A stretch of DNA of 9,123 nucleotides from Lysinibacillus sp. (GTDB taxonomy: Bacteria > Bacillota > Bacilli > Bacillales_A > Planococcaceae): assembly GCA_012735355.1 (NCBI GenBank), contig JAAYHP010000636.1, positions 1 through 9,123 of the forward strand. Direction: 5' to 3'. The translations under genes were made by a program, and so were the position numbers. Below, one piece after another: positions 1 to 5,950 of this stretch (positions are counted from its first letter, which is position 1; every line of letters starts with the position of its first letter). The notes under the pieces are model-generated. The model did not search any database and was not told the DNA's origin. It saw only the letters and a program-made list of their open reading frames with translations.

Positions 1-120
1 CCTAAAGATGAGCCTATCGCCAACTTGGGAAAAAGCCGTTTACAACAAATTGAAGAAGAAATCGAGCGTGAAAAAGCGTCGAAACCAACGAACAAAAAAT
101 TTAATAGCAAAGGAGATTAA
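1..120 (+). CDS. 3' end of an unrecognised protein (partial)
   Basis: Frame 1 is open from the first base to a TAA at 118-120 and gives the last 39 residues of a protein that starts outside the window. The visible part is strongly charged and probably helical (a run rich in Glu, Gln, Arg and Lys, for example QQIEEEIEREKA), then a basic Lys/Asn-rich tail. A ribosome binding site for the next gene follows directly, which supports this being a real gene end. Its place upstream of a small protein and an integrase would suit a mobilisation or replication protein of an integrative element, but the fragment has no diagnostic motif and I do not recognise the family. Confidence 0.6.
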   Translation, partial: PKDEPIANLGKSRLQQIEEEIEREKASKPTNKKFNSKGD

Positions 121-144
121 TAAGGAGGAAAAATTTATTAGTTA

Positions 145-330
145 ATGTCAAGAAAGCGTAAGAACAACACGGAAATACCTGACTTCGAAATCGATTCGCT
201 TGCAAGGGCGTTGTTGCCTGCAATACAAAAGTTATTTGAAAGCGAAGAAGGCAAGCGCGAATTTGAAGAATGGCAAGCCGAAAGGCAAAAATCACAACTA
301 AATAAAAAACAAAATAAAGAATCTCGTTGA
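145..330 (+). CDS. Small charged protein next to the integrase
   Basis: This 61-aa ORF starts at ATG 145, the first possible start after an in-frame TAG at 139-141. An AAGGAGG motif lies at 122-128; the spacing of about 16 nt to the ATG is long. The product has a basic N-terminus (MSRKRKNN), a central segment EIPDFEIDSLARALLPAIQ that looks like an amphipathic helix, an acidic stretch and a basic Lys/Gln/Asn-rich tail. There is no membrane segment and no cysteine. Small proteins of this type occur beside integrases of Firmicute integrative elements (recalled family knowledge, not checked). A part in excision or in regulating the integrase is possible, but nothing in the sequence shows it. Confidence 0.7.
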   Translation: MSRKRKNNTEIPDFEIDSLARALLPAIQKLFESEEGKREFEEWQAERQKSQLNKKQNKESR

Positions 331-494
331 TTACATAGAGATATCCGCCGAATAAGGTAAGGAAAATAGTAAAATGTATATAAGAACGGCGAACGGGTTT
401 TGACCGTTTTCGTATCCCGAAATAAAAAAACGGTTAAAAATAATTAAGCCTTTCCCCATAGTGGGAACGGCAAAACACAAACGGAGGTAAACTA
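331..494 (+). promoter_or_regulatory. Integrase leader with repeated AACGG motifs
   Basis: This 164-nt non-coding stretch separates the small gene from the integrase. AACGG occurs five times on the + strand (385-389, 392-396, 429-433, 466-470, 480-484) and once inverted (404-408). The 7-mer GAACGGC is repeated at 384-390 and 465-471. A second hairpin pairs GCCTTTCCC (448-456) with GGGAACGGC (463-471), with one mismatch and loop CATAGT. A weak promoter candidate is TTGACC (400-405), 17 nt, TAAAAA (423-428). The repeats could be integrase arm-binding sites, a structured leader, or chance in AT-rich DNA. Confidence 0.35.
392..408 (+). terminator. Weak hairpin after the small gene, possible terminator or attenuator
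   Basis: AACGG (392-396) can pair with CCGTT (404-408) across a 7-nt loop, and TT follows before C411, so as an intrinsic terminator it is weak. The right arm can pair instead in a longer alternative helix: ACCGTTTT (403-410) with AAAACGGT (427-434). The two pairings exclude each other. This is compatible with attenuation ahead of the integrase but is not proof of it. Confidence 0.25.
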
Positions 495-1397
495 TTGAAA
501 TATAAAAATTGGTTAAACGAGTGGCTTGCTTTGTACGTCAAGCCCACTACGAAAATAAGAACGTACAAGAAATATCAAAGGCAAATAGAACTACATATAC
601 TCCCCGCGCTCGGAAAGTTTGAACTTAACGATTTAACAGCAACCGTTTTACAACGCTTTACTGTGGATTTATCTGAAAAAGGTTTATCTGCAAACACTGT
701 AAACGGCATTATATCCGTGCTTAAATCTTCTTTGCGCCGAGCAGTCTTGCTTGGCGTAACGGACAAAGAGTTTACAATGGCTATCGTGCGTCCTAAGGGG
801 CGAGAAAAACAAGTAGATTGTTTTTCTAAAGAAGAGCAACGAAAAATTGAGCAATATATTTTTGAAAAGAAGAAAAACAAGTTGTTCGGCGTGGTGCTTT
901 GTCTTTACACGGGCTTGCGTATTGGAGAACTTCTATCTCTTACGTGGGATGACGTAGATTTACAAAAAGGTATTATAACCGTTTCAAAATCCTGCCACGA
1001 CAGTTGGGAAAACGGTAAATACGTTAAAGTAATCGACACGCCGAAAACGGAATGTTCTGAGCGTATTATTCCTTTACCCAAGCAACTGCTTTCACGATTA
1101 AGAGAGTATAAGAAATCGTCAAGCGGAAACTACGTTGTTGAGGGTAGAAAAATACATGGTGCGCAGGTTCGCTCTTATCAAAAGAGTTTCGAACTATTAT
1201 TAAAACGTTTGAAATTACCGCATAAAGTCTTTCACTCTCTTCGTCATACGTTTGCAACGCGCGCTTTAGAGTGCGGAATGGATATTAAAACGCTATCGGA
1301 AATTTTAGGGCATAAAAATCCTACAAATACGTGTACTATAGAAAGATTTTTTACATCTATAGATGTATCTAATGTACGCCTATTTGTTTTCTATTGA
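495..1397 (+). CDS. Tyrosine recombinase/integrase with a replaced C-terminus, nucleophile missing
   Basis: The start is TTG 495, with GGAGG at 483-487 and 7-nt spacing. Residues 1-95 look like the SAM-like core-binding domain (WLNEWLALYV, GLSANTVNGIISVLKSSLRRAV). The catalytic domain follows from about 105, with R142 in TGLRIGE, K184 in TPKTECSERIIPLP, H247 and R250 in HSLRH, and H273 in LGHKN. In this family the nucleophile normally lies about ten residues after that last His, in a context like LNRYAH. Here the sequence changes after HKNPTNT (about residue 279) to an unrelated tail ending at residue 300, and position 283 is Glu. The only tail tyrosine, the final residue, is far out of place. 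The protein should bind DNA at best and not recombine it. The loss looks like a DNA junction near nt 1330, since neither other frame restores the tail. Confidence 0.85.
   Translation: MKYKNWLNEWLALYVKPTTKIRTYKKYQRQIELHILPALGKFELNDLTATVLQRFTVDLSEKGLSANTVNGIISVLKSSLRRAVLLGVTDKEFTMAIVRPKGREKQVDCFSKEEQRKIEQYIFEKKKNKLFGVVLCLYTGLRIGELLSLTWDDVDLQKGIITVSKSCHDSWENGKYVKVIDTPKTECSERIIPLPKQLLSRLREYKKSSSGNYVVEGRKIHGAQVRSYQKSFELLLKRLKLPHKVFHSLRHTFATRALECGMDIKTLSEILGHKNPTNTCTIERFFTSIDVSNVRLFVFY
1325..1335. other. Probable breakpoint inside the integrase gene
   Basis: Family-like integrase coding sequence ends around the codons for NPTNT (about 1319-1332). What follows is AT-rich DNA with a palindrome and a promoter, and no frame carries the expected RYAH-type motif. 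The missing 3' part of the gene is not seen after the operon up to base 9123. The position is approximate because it rests on remembered family sequence, not on an alignment. Confidence 0.5.
1352..1367. repeat. Perfect 16-bp palindrome, operator candidate
   Basis: TACATCTATAGATGTA equals its own reverse complement over all 16 bases. It lies about 27 nt upstream of the -35 box of the operon promoter. The 8-mer AGATGTAT at its right side (1361-1368) recurs at 1412-1419, where it overlaps the -10 box. A dimeric regulator binding the palindrome and the promoter half-site is a reasonable guess. The palindrome is coding in the integrase tail frame, which fits that tail being accidental. Confidence 0.4.
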
Positions 1398-1422
1398 CTA
1401 AATCGTAAAAAAGATGTATAAT
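1394..1422 (+). promoter_or_regulatory. Vegetative (sigma-A type) promoter of the Hsp70 operon
   Basis: TTGACT (1394-1399) and TATAAT (1417-1422) are separated by exactly 17 nt, giving 11 of 12 consensus bases. The -35 box overlaps the integrase stop codon (TGA 1395-1397). Transcription should begin near 1428-1431, giving a leader of about 120 nt before the ATG at 1552. A second -35-like TTGACA is at 1456-1461, but its possible -10 boxes have poor spacing. No CIRCE-type inverted repeat of heat-shock operons is present, so HrcA control is not indicated. Confidence 0.75.
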
Positions 1423-1536
1423 ATTATTAATATTTTTCAAGAAAAAAAAAGGATTTTGACAATTTTTATCGTATATAAAATATAGAGAAGTTCATAGATT
1501 AGATAATTCAATGTAAAAAACAAAAGGAAAAACTTC

Positions 1537-1554
1537 AGGAGATTACAACAAATG
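1537..1554 (+). promoter_or_regulatory. Ribosome binding site deciding the long Hsp70 start
   Basis: AGGAGA (1537-1542) lies about 10 nt upstream of ATG 1552. It supports translation of the full 984-aa form including the N-terminal extension. A second good site inside the gene (2044-2061) competes with it as an alternative start. Confidence 0.7.
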
Positions 1555-4506
1555 AGAGCCTATTACAATTTTCAACATATATTATTAAGAGATATGGTGT
1601 TGAATTATGATTCAAATTTATTAAGCCGTATTATCGAGGGTAAAAATAAATTTGGTGCGACACAAATTATTGACACTGCCATTGAAAAAGCACATTTATC
1701 AGATTTTGTTTCATATAAAATTGAATTTATTAAGGTAGGAAATCTAAACGCCCTAAAATATAGATTTACGACGTCCACTATGCCTATCTCTATTACAGAC
1801 TGCGCCTATATAATAATTTTAGTAAAAGAACAAAATTATTATTTCACCGCAGAATATACAATAGGACAAAATCAAATTGCTTTATGTAGTTGGGATGACA
1901 AAGCCCATTATAATTACGGCAGTTATCCAAATAATGATGATGAACTAATTATAACTAAAATTGAAGAAATTATCGGTGAAAGTTGTGAAAGTAAAGCCGT
2001 CGCAATAAATACCGCAGTAAACAAACCATTAGAAGATCAAAACAAGGAGATAAATAAAATGATTATTCACAAAACGTTCGGTCTTGATTTAGGAACAACA
2101 AACAGTACACCTTCAGTTTTTATTAACGGTGCAAGTTTTTGTCCCGAAGACGGAAAACTTAAAACGATTCCGTCGTTAGTCGCTAAGAAAGGCGATAAAT
2201 TTATTGTGGGCGTTGCACCTAAAAACAATCCCCATATCGAAAAAATTCGTTCAATCAAAAGAATGATGGGTAAAGAAGAACCTGCCGTTTTGAATGGTCA
2301 AAACTATTCTCCTGAAGAAATCTCTGCCGAAATCGTAAGATATTGTGCGGAAATACTTAACAAGCAAGTGGAAAAAGCTGAAAACGTTGTGTACGATAGA
2401 ATCGTTATTACCGTGCCCGCTTACTTCTCTATCGCTCAAAAAGATGCTACACGCAAAGCGGGTGAACTTGCAGGTTTAGAAGTTTTAATGCTTTTGGAAG
2501 AACCGACTGCAGCGGCTATAAATTACACCGTTAAAAACAACGTGAAGAGTGGTGTGTTTATGGTGTACGATTTAGGCGGTGGTACGTTTGACGTTTCTAT
2601 TATAGAAAAAATAGAAAACATACCCGTTGTTTTAGCTACTGCAGGCAACAATTTTTTGGGTGGCGACAACTTCGATAATCTTCTCGCTCGCTACTTTATT
2701 GATGTTCTTAATAACGATTTGGGATATGATATTGATTTAGATTTAACTAAAAAAGAAGATTTACATAAATATAATGCACTTCTCCTTGCCGCTGAAAATG
2801 TTAAGAAAAATCTTTCGCAAAACGATACCTATACTATTAGTTATTACGACGTATTCAAAGACAATTCGGGTGTTGACCTTATTATTGAAGATTTTTCAAG
2901 AGCAAAATTTGAAGAACTTATCCGTGATAAAATCGTAATTGACAGTTTTAACGAATGTCAAAAAGCGTTAGACGCTTTTGTTGCAAGCGGTAGAGAACTT
3001 TCTGAAATTACGGGAGTTTTAATGGTTGGTGGCTCAAGCCATATCCCTTACGTTCGCAACGCTGTTAAAGAAAAATTTGTTGATAGCGGAATGATTAAAG
3101 AGTTGATTATTGCAGACCCCGACTTGGCAGTTGGATACGGTGCAGGTATCGTTGCCGCTACTCAGTCTATGAAAATTGAAGATAAGGAAAACGGTATTGT
3201 AGTTGAAATCAATGCTCCTTATATGTTTGACGGAACAATGAACATATCAGGCAAACTTATTAAAGGACAAGTTGACACAGTTGGGTTAATTTCTAACGGA
3301 AAAGAAGTTAAAGCAACAATTCAAGACGACAGAACATTCTCCGCTGATATCGACGGTGTGTATGAAAAATTAGAATATAAATTCTATTTTGGAGATAATA
3401 TGGTAGCAAACTTAACGGAGTCGGTAGAAAAAAATAATTTAATTGCGCCTACTCCTGTCCAAAACGAAACCATCCGTATAGAAATTGTTGACTTGGAAAG
3501 ACAAGAAACGGAAGATTATCCGTTAGTAAATAAAGGTGAGGCGCTCCCTTGTTCGGCAAGCCATAACTTTAAAATTAACGAATATAGCCGTGAACAAATT
3601 ATTCTCCCCGTTAAAGAAGGTTATCGCGAAATTTACAGTCTTATTATAGACGTGCCCGAAAATACTCCACTTGGTAGTCGTGTAACCGTAAACACCGAAA
3701 TTGACGTGTTAGGAAAAGTTACCTTAAAAGTATTGCTTAATAACAAAGAAATAGAAGGTAAAGTCGTTTATGCGGAAACAAAAGATATGGACGATTCTAC
3801 CCTTATGGACATTGAAGAGAAATTCTACGATAAAATTGAAAACGTTCGCGGTGAAGCAAAAGCGGAATTTGTTGCAAGACAAGAAAATATAACGCGCGAA
3901 ATTAATGAAGCGGTTGCCAACTCCGATAAAAACCACTATACGGATGCGCTTAATAAGTATGAAACACTTGTTCGTGAACTTCCAAGCAGTATTAGCGATT
4001 TAACGGAAGAAGATTTTGATGAAATAGAAAAAGAAATAAAAGAATTAGCAGCAAAACAAGATGATATTAATCTTTCTAAAATTGAGGACGAGATTTTCTT
4101 TGGTAAAAGAGCTTTAAATAGAAAAGATTATAAACAAGCACAAGAGCGTTATGAACATTTAAGAGGGTTCAAAGGTTCATTAGAGGTTCGCTCTAATCCG
4201 AGAGTGTGGCTTATTCTTTGGGTTAAGCATATTACGGATATTTTACAAGATGCAGAGAATTTGCAACGTACAATTAATGATTCTTATTTAAGTAACGCTA
4301 TTGCTCAAGAAGTTAGAACGGTAAATATGTTCTTAAATACCATTGATTGGGATGAAATCGAAAATAAATCCGATGAAGAATGCAAAGAAATTTCTGATAG
4401 ATTGATTAGCACTTCTCATAGATTAATGTCCTTACTTGAACAAACGGGAGTTAAGGAAATTAGCGATAAAGTTAAAAACTTCAAAGGAAGAGTGAGCAAA
4501 GACTAA
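1552..4506 (+). CDS. Hsp70/DnaK-family ATPase with N-terminal extension and long helical tail
   Basis: This 984-aa protein is much longer than DnaK (about 610-640). Residues 1-169 form an unrecognised extension with no membrane segment. The Hsp70 ATPase domain starts at M170 and shows GLDLGTTNS (177-185, phosphate 1), EEPTAAA (316-322), DLGGGTFD (340-347, phosphate 2) and GGSSHIP (from 493, adenosine loop). About 94 residues (544-637) are inserted where DnaK has its short hydrophobic linker; the segment is beta-rich and possibly Ig-like. A substrate-binding-like beta part follows (about 638-750, with KGEALPCSASHNF from 661), then about 230 charged helical residues without a C-terminal EEVD-like motif. 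ATP binding and hydrolysis are expected; the client is unknown. No dnaJ, grpE or hrcA lies nearby, so this is an accessory Hsp70, not housekeeping dnaK. Its TAA overlaps the next ATG. Confidence 0.9.
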   Translation: MRAYYNFQHILLRDMVLNYDSNLLSRIIEGKNKFGATQIIDTAIEKAHLSDFVSYKIEFIKVGNLNALKYRFTTSTMPISITDCAYIIILVKEQNYYFTAEYTIGQNQIALCSWDDKAHYNYGSYPNNDDELIITKIEEIIGESCESKAVAINTAVNKPLEDQNKEINKMIIHKTFGLDLGTTNSTPSVFINGASFCPEDGKLKTIPSLVAKKGDKFIVGVAPKNNPHIEKIRSIKRMMGKEEPAVLNGQNYSPEEISAEIVRYCAEILNKQVEKAENVVYDRIVITVPAYFSIAQKDATRKAGELAGLEVLMLLEEPTAAAINYTVKNNVKSGVFMVYDLGGGTFDVSIIEKIENIPVVLATAGNNFLGGDNFDNLLARYFIDVLNNDLGYDIDLDLTKKEDLHKYNALLLAAENVKKNLSQNDTYTISYYDVFKDNSGVDLIIEDFSRAKFEELIRDKIVIDSFNECQKALDAFVASGRELSEITGVLMVGGSSHIPYVRNAVKEKFVDSGMIKELIIADPDLAVGYGAGIVAATQSMKIEDKENGIVVEINAPYMFDGTMNISGKLIKGQVDTVGLISNGKEVKATIQDDRTFSADIDGVYEKLEYKFYFGDNMVANLTESVEKNNLIAPTPVQNETIRIEIVDLERQETEDYPLVNKGEALPCSASHNFKINEYSREQIILPVKEGYREIYSLIIDVPENTPLGSRVTVNTEIDVLGKVTLKVLLNNKEIEGKVVYAETKDMDDSTLMDIEEKFYDKIENVRGEAKAEFVARQENITREINEAVANSDKNHYTDALNKYETLVRELPSSISDLTEEDFDEIEKEIKELAAKQDDINLSKIEDEIFFGKRALNRKDYKQAQERYEHLRGFKGSLEVRSNPRVWLILWVKHITDILQDAENLQRTINDSYLSNAIAQEVRTVNMFLNTIDWDEIENKSDEECKEISDRLISTSHRLMSLLEQTGVKEISDKVKNFKGRVSKD
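2044..2061 (+). promoter_or_regulatory. Internal ribosome binding site and in-frame ATG at the start of the Hsp70 domain
   Basis: AAGGAGA (2044-2050) is followed 9 nt after its last G by ATG 2059, which is in frame (M170) and just seven residues before GLDLGTT, where ordinary DnaK proteins begin. TAA triplets lie in both other frames between the site and the ATG (2051-2053 and 2055-2057), as is usual between two coupled genes. This suggests either a second, shorter product of 815 aa or a recent fusion of two once separate genes. Confidence 0.55.
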
Positions 4507-5360
4507 TGGGACAATTTGATTATTTTTCAGCGCAGGCAATAAATCGTAAGAACGATTATTCTGTATATGTGTGCCCCGTATGTGGGAATGAAAACATTAT
4601 AAATTCTACAGAGTGCAAATATTGCCGCTACTCTCTCAAAGAGTTTGAAAGTGTTTACTTTTCGCACTATAACGACTACAATGAAGCACTTTTGTTAATC
4701 GAAGAAAAAAAGTTGTTTTCCGCATACGACAAAATAATAACCTTTTTAGAATATTATCCAAAAGACGTAGATGCCCAACATTTACGTTTATACATCTTAT
4801 CGCTCTTAAAAGATGAAGAGTTTTCGGCGAAAGCAGAAGCTTATTCTCAAGAACATAGCGATAGATGGGTAATAAATCTTATAGACGCGCCCGAAAGCGT
4901 TTCCGTGAAGGACTTTCAAAAGAAAACACTCTTTAAGGGCGAAAAACTTTTATCTTCAATATATAAAATTGCAGCCGCGAAACAAGAAGAAAGAAATAAA
5001 ACAATAGTTCAACTAAAAGAGTTGACTAATCGTTTATACGAGATTTACATAAAAGTTAAAACATTAAAAGCCAATAATCCTATTTTCGCTGAAATAAAAC
5101 TCTTTTATGAGAAAATCTATATGGAGTTCCTTTTGCGTAATGGGATGAATATAACGGACTATTTGGGTCTTAATTATAACGACTTAACGGAAGAACAAAA
5201 AAAGATTTTAGGTTCTGTAGATACTGTGGAAGATAAAAAGAAACCTAATGGTGCAATCGTTAAAGTGTTTATGCCTGAAATTCGTTATAATAGCATTTTA
5301 TTACAACAAGCGAAAATCACAGTAAATGTTCATCCTAAGAAAAATACACAGGAGAAATAA
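4506..5360 (+). CDS. Zinc-ribbon protein with TPR-like helical region
   Basis: This 284-aa soluble protein starts at ATG 4506, overlapping the Hsp70 stop codon by one base (TAATG). GGAAGAG at 4486-4492 may serve as its ribosome binding site, with translation otherwise coupled. Residues 23-40 form a zinc knuckle pair, CPVC and CKYC (C23, C26, C37, C40), the C-x2-C-x10-C-x2-C pattern of a rubredoxin-like ribbon. Residues about 55-110 (YNEALLLIEEKKLFSAYDKI and on) look like one or two TPR-type helical hairpins. A long helical part rich in Lys and Glu follows to about 220, and a short strand-rich end. TPR modules often bind Hsp70 partners, so a co-chaperone or adaptor role is a fair inference. 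I do not recognise a named family. Confidence 0.8.
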   Translation: MGQFDYFSAQAINRKNDYSVYVCPVCGNENIINSTECKYCRYSLKEFESVYFSHYNDYNEALLLIEEKKLFSAYDKIITFLEYYPKDVDAQHLRLYILSLLKDEEFSAKAEAYSQEHSDRWVINLIDAPESVSVKDFQKKTLFKGEKLLSSIYKIAAAKQEERNKTIVQLKELTNRLYEIYIKVKTLKANNPIFAEIKLFYEKIYMEFLLRNGMNITDYLGLNYNDLTEEQKKILGSVDTVEDKKKPNGAIVKVFMPEIRYNSILLQQAKITVNVHPKKNTQEK

Positions 5361-5788
5361 TGGATATACAGTTTAAGAAAGAATCGTTGTTTGATAGGTT
5401 TAATTTATCTACAACTTTATCTAAAAGTGAATTGTTGCGATTGTTTCAGACTCGCCCTGATTTACGTAAGGAATTGCCTGTTTTTATTCAAACCATAAAC
5501 AACGAGCAAAAATTATACGTGGAAGAACTTTTTACTACCTTTTTAGACGGAAAAAACTTTACCATTGAAGAATATTTGCAAGAACAAAAAGACAAAAAGA
5601 ATTTAGAAGATACCCTTTCGACTGAAATTGTTGAGCCTGCTGCGGCAAATCCATATAGAAAAAGACTTGCTGTATTAGTAAATGTTATTAGAAGATTTGA
5701 TGAAGTTGTTTCCGTATTAAAAATCAGCGGTAAAACTTTCGACGAGTTAGTAGATGCAACAGAACACTTCCAAGATATAAGAAAATAA
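5360..5788 (+). CDS. N-terminal piece (142 aa) of the interrupted membrane protein
   Basis: ATG 5360 overlaps the preceding TAA by one base, and AGGAGA lies at 5350-5355. The 142-aa product is soluble and helical (SKSELLRLFQTRPDLRKELP, RKRLAVLVNVIRRFDEVVSVL) and has no cysteine, signal peptide or membrane segment. It ends at TAA 5786-5788 in the context AGA AAA TAA CTT. The same frame stays open for 753 more codons after this stop, so the ORF is best read as the first part of a larger gene. It could still be a stable short product by itself. No known domain is recognised. Confidence 0.65.
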   Translation: MDIQFKKESLFDRFNLSTTLSKSELLRLFQTRPDLRKELPVFIQTINNEQKLYVEELFTTFLDGKNFTIEEYLQEQKDKKNLEDTLSTEIVEPAAANPYRKRLAVLVNVIRRFDEVVSVLKISGKTFDELVDATEHFQDIRK

Positions 5789-5950
5789 CTTCAATATGCG
5801 CGCGTAGATAATGACGGCAATATTTTCCGTTCTTTTTGCGAATGTTTATGGAAGGAAATAGAAAATGCTATTTCTTCTTCTATTAAAAGCCAAAACAGTA
5901 AAACTGTTAATTCTACGTATAGAATTTTAGGTGCAGTAACAAATTCAGAG

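Noticed and set aside
575..880. Long minus-strand open frames inside the integrase, Hsp70 and membrane-protein genes (e.g. 575-880, 5791-6093, 7120-7437)
   Set aside because: They lie antisense to clear coding sequence, lack ribosome binding sites and show no recognisable domains.
1393..1397. Final Tyr of the integrase ORF as the catalytic nucleophile
   Set aside because: It is the last residue, 27 positions after the conserved His (expected about 10) and outside any family-like context.
1456..1484. Second promoter with TTGACA at 1456-1461
   Set aside because: The -35 is perfect, but the TATAAA- and TAAAAT-like boxes lie at 12-14 nt and the box at 17 nt is AATATA. The promoter at 1394-1422 is much better, so this one was not listed.
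5864..5932. Alternative start for a short ORF (AAGGAAATAGAAAATG) between the two pieces of the interrupted gene
   Set aside because: The frame encodes only about 21 mostly hydrophobic residues before a stop, and the main frame across the same bases continues the flanking protein.
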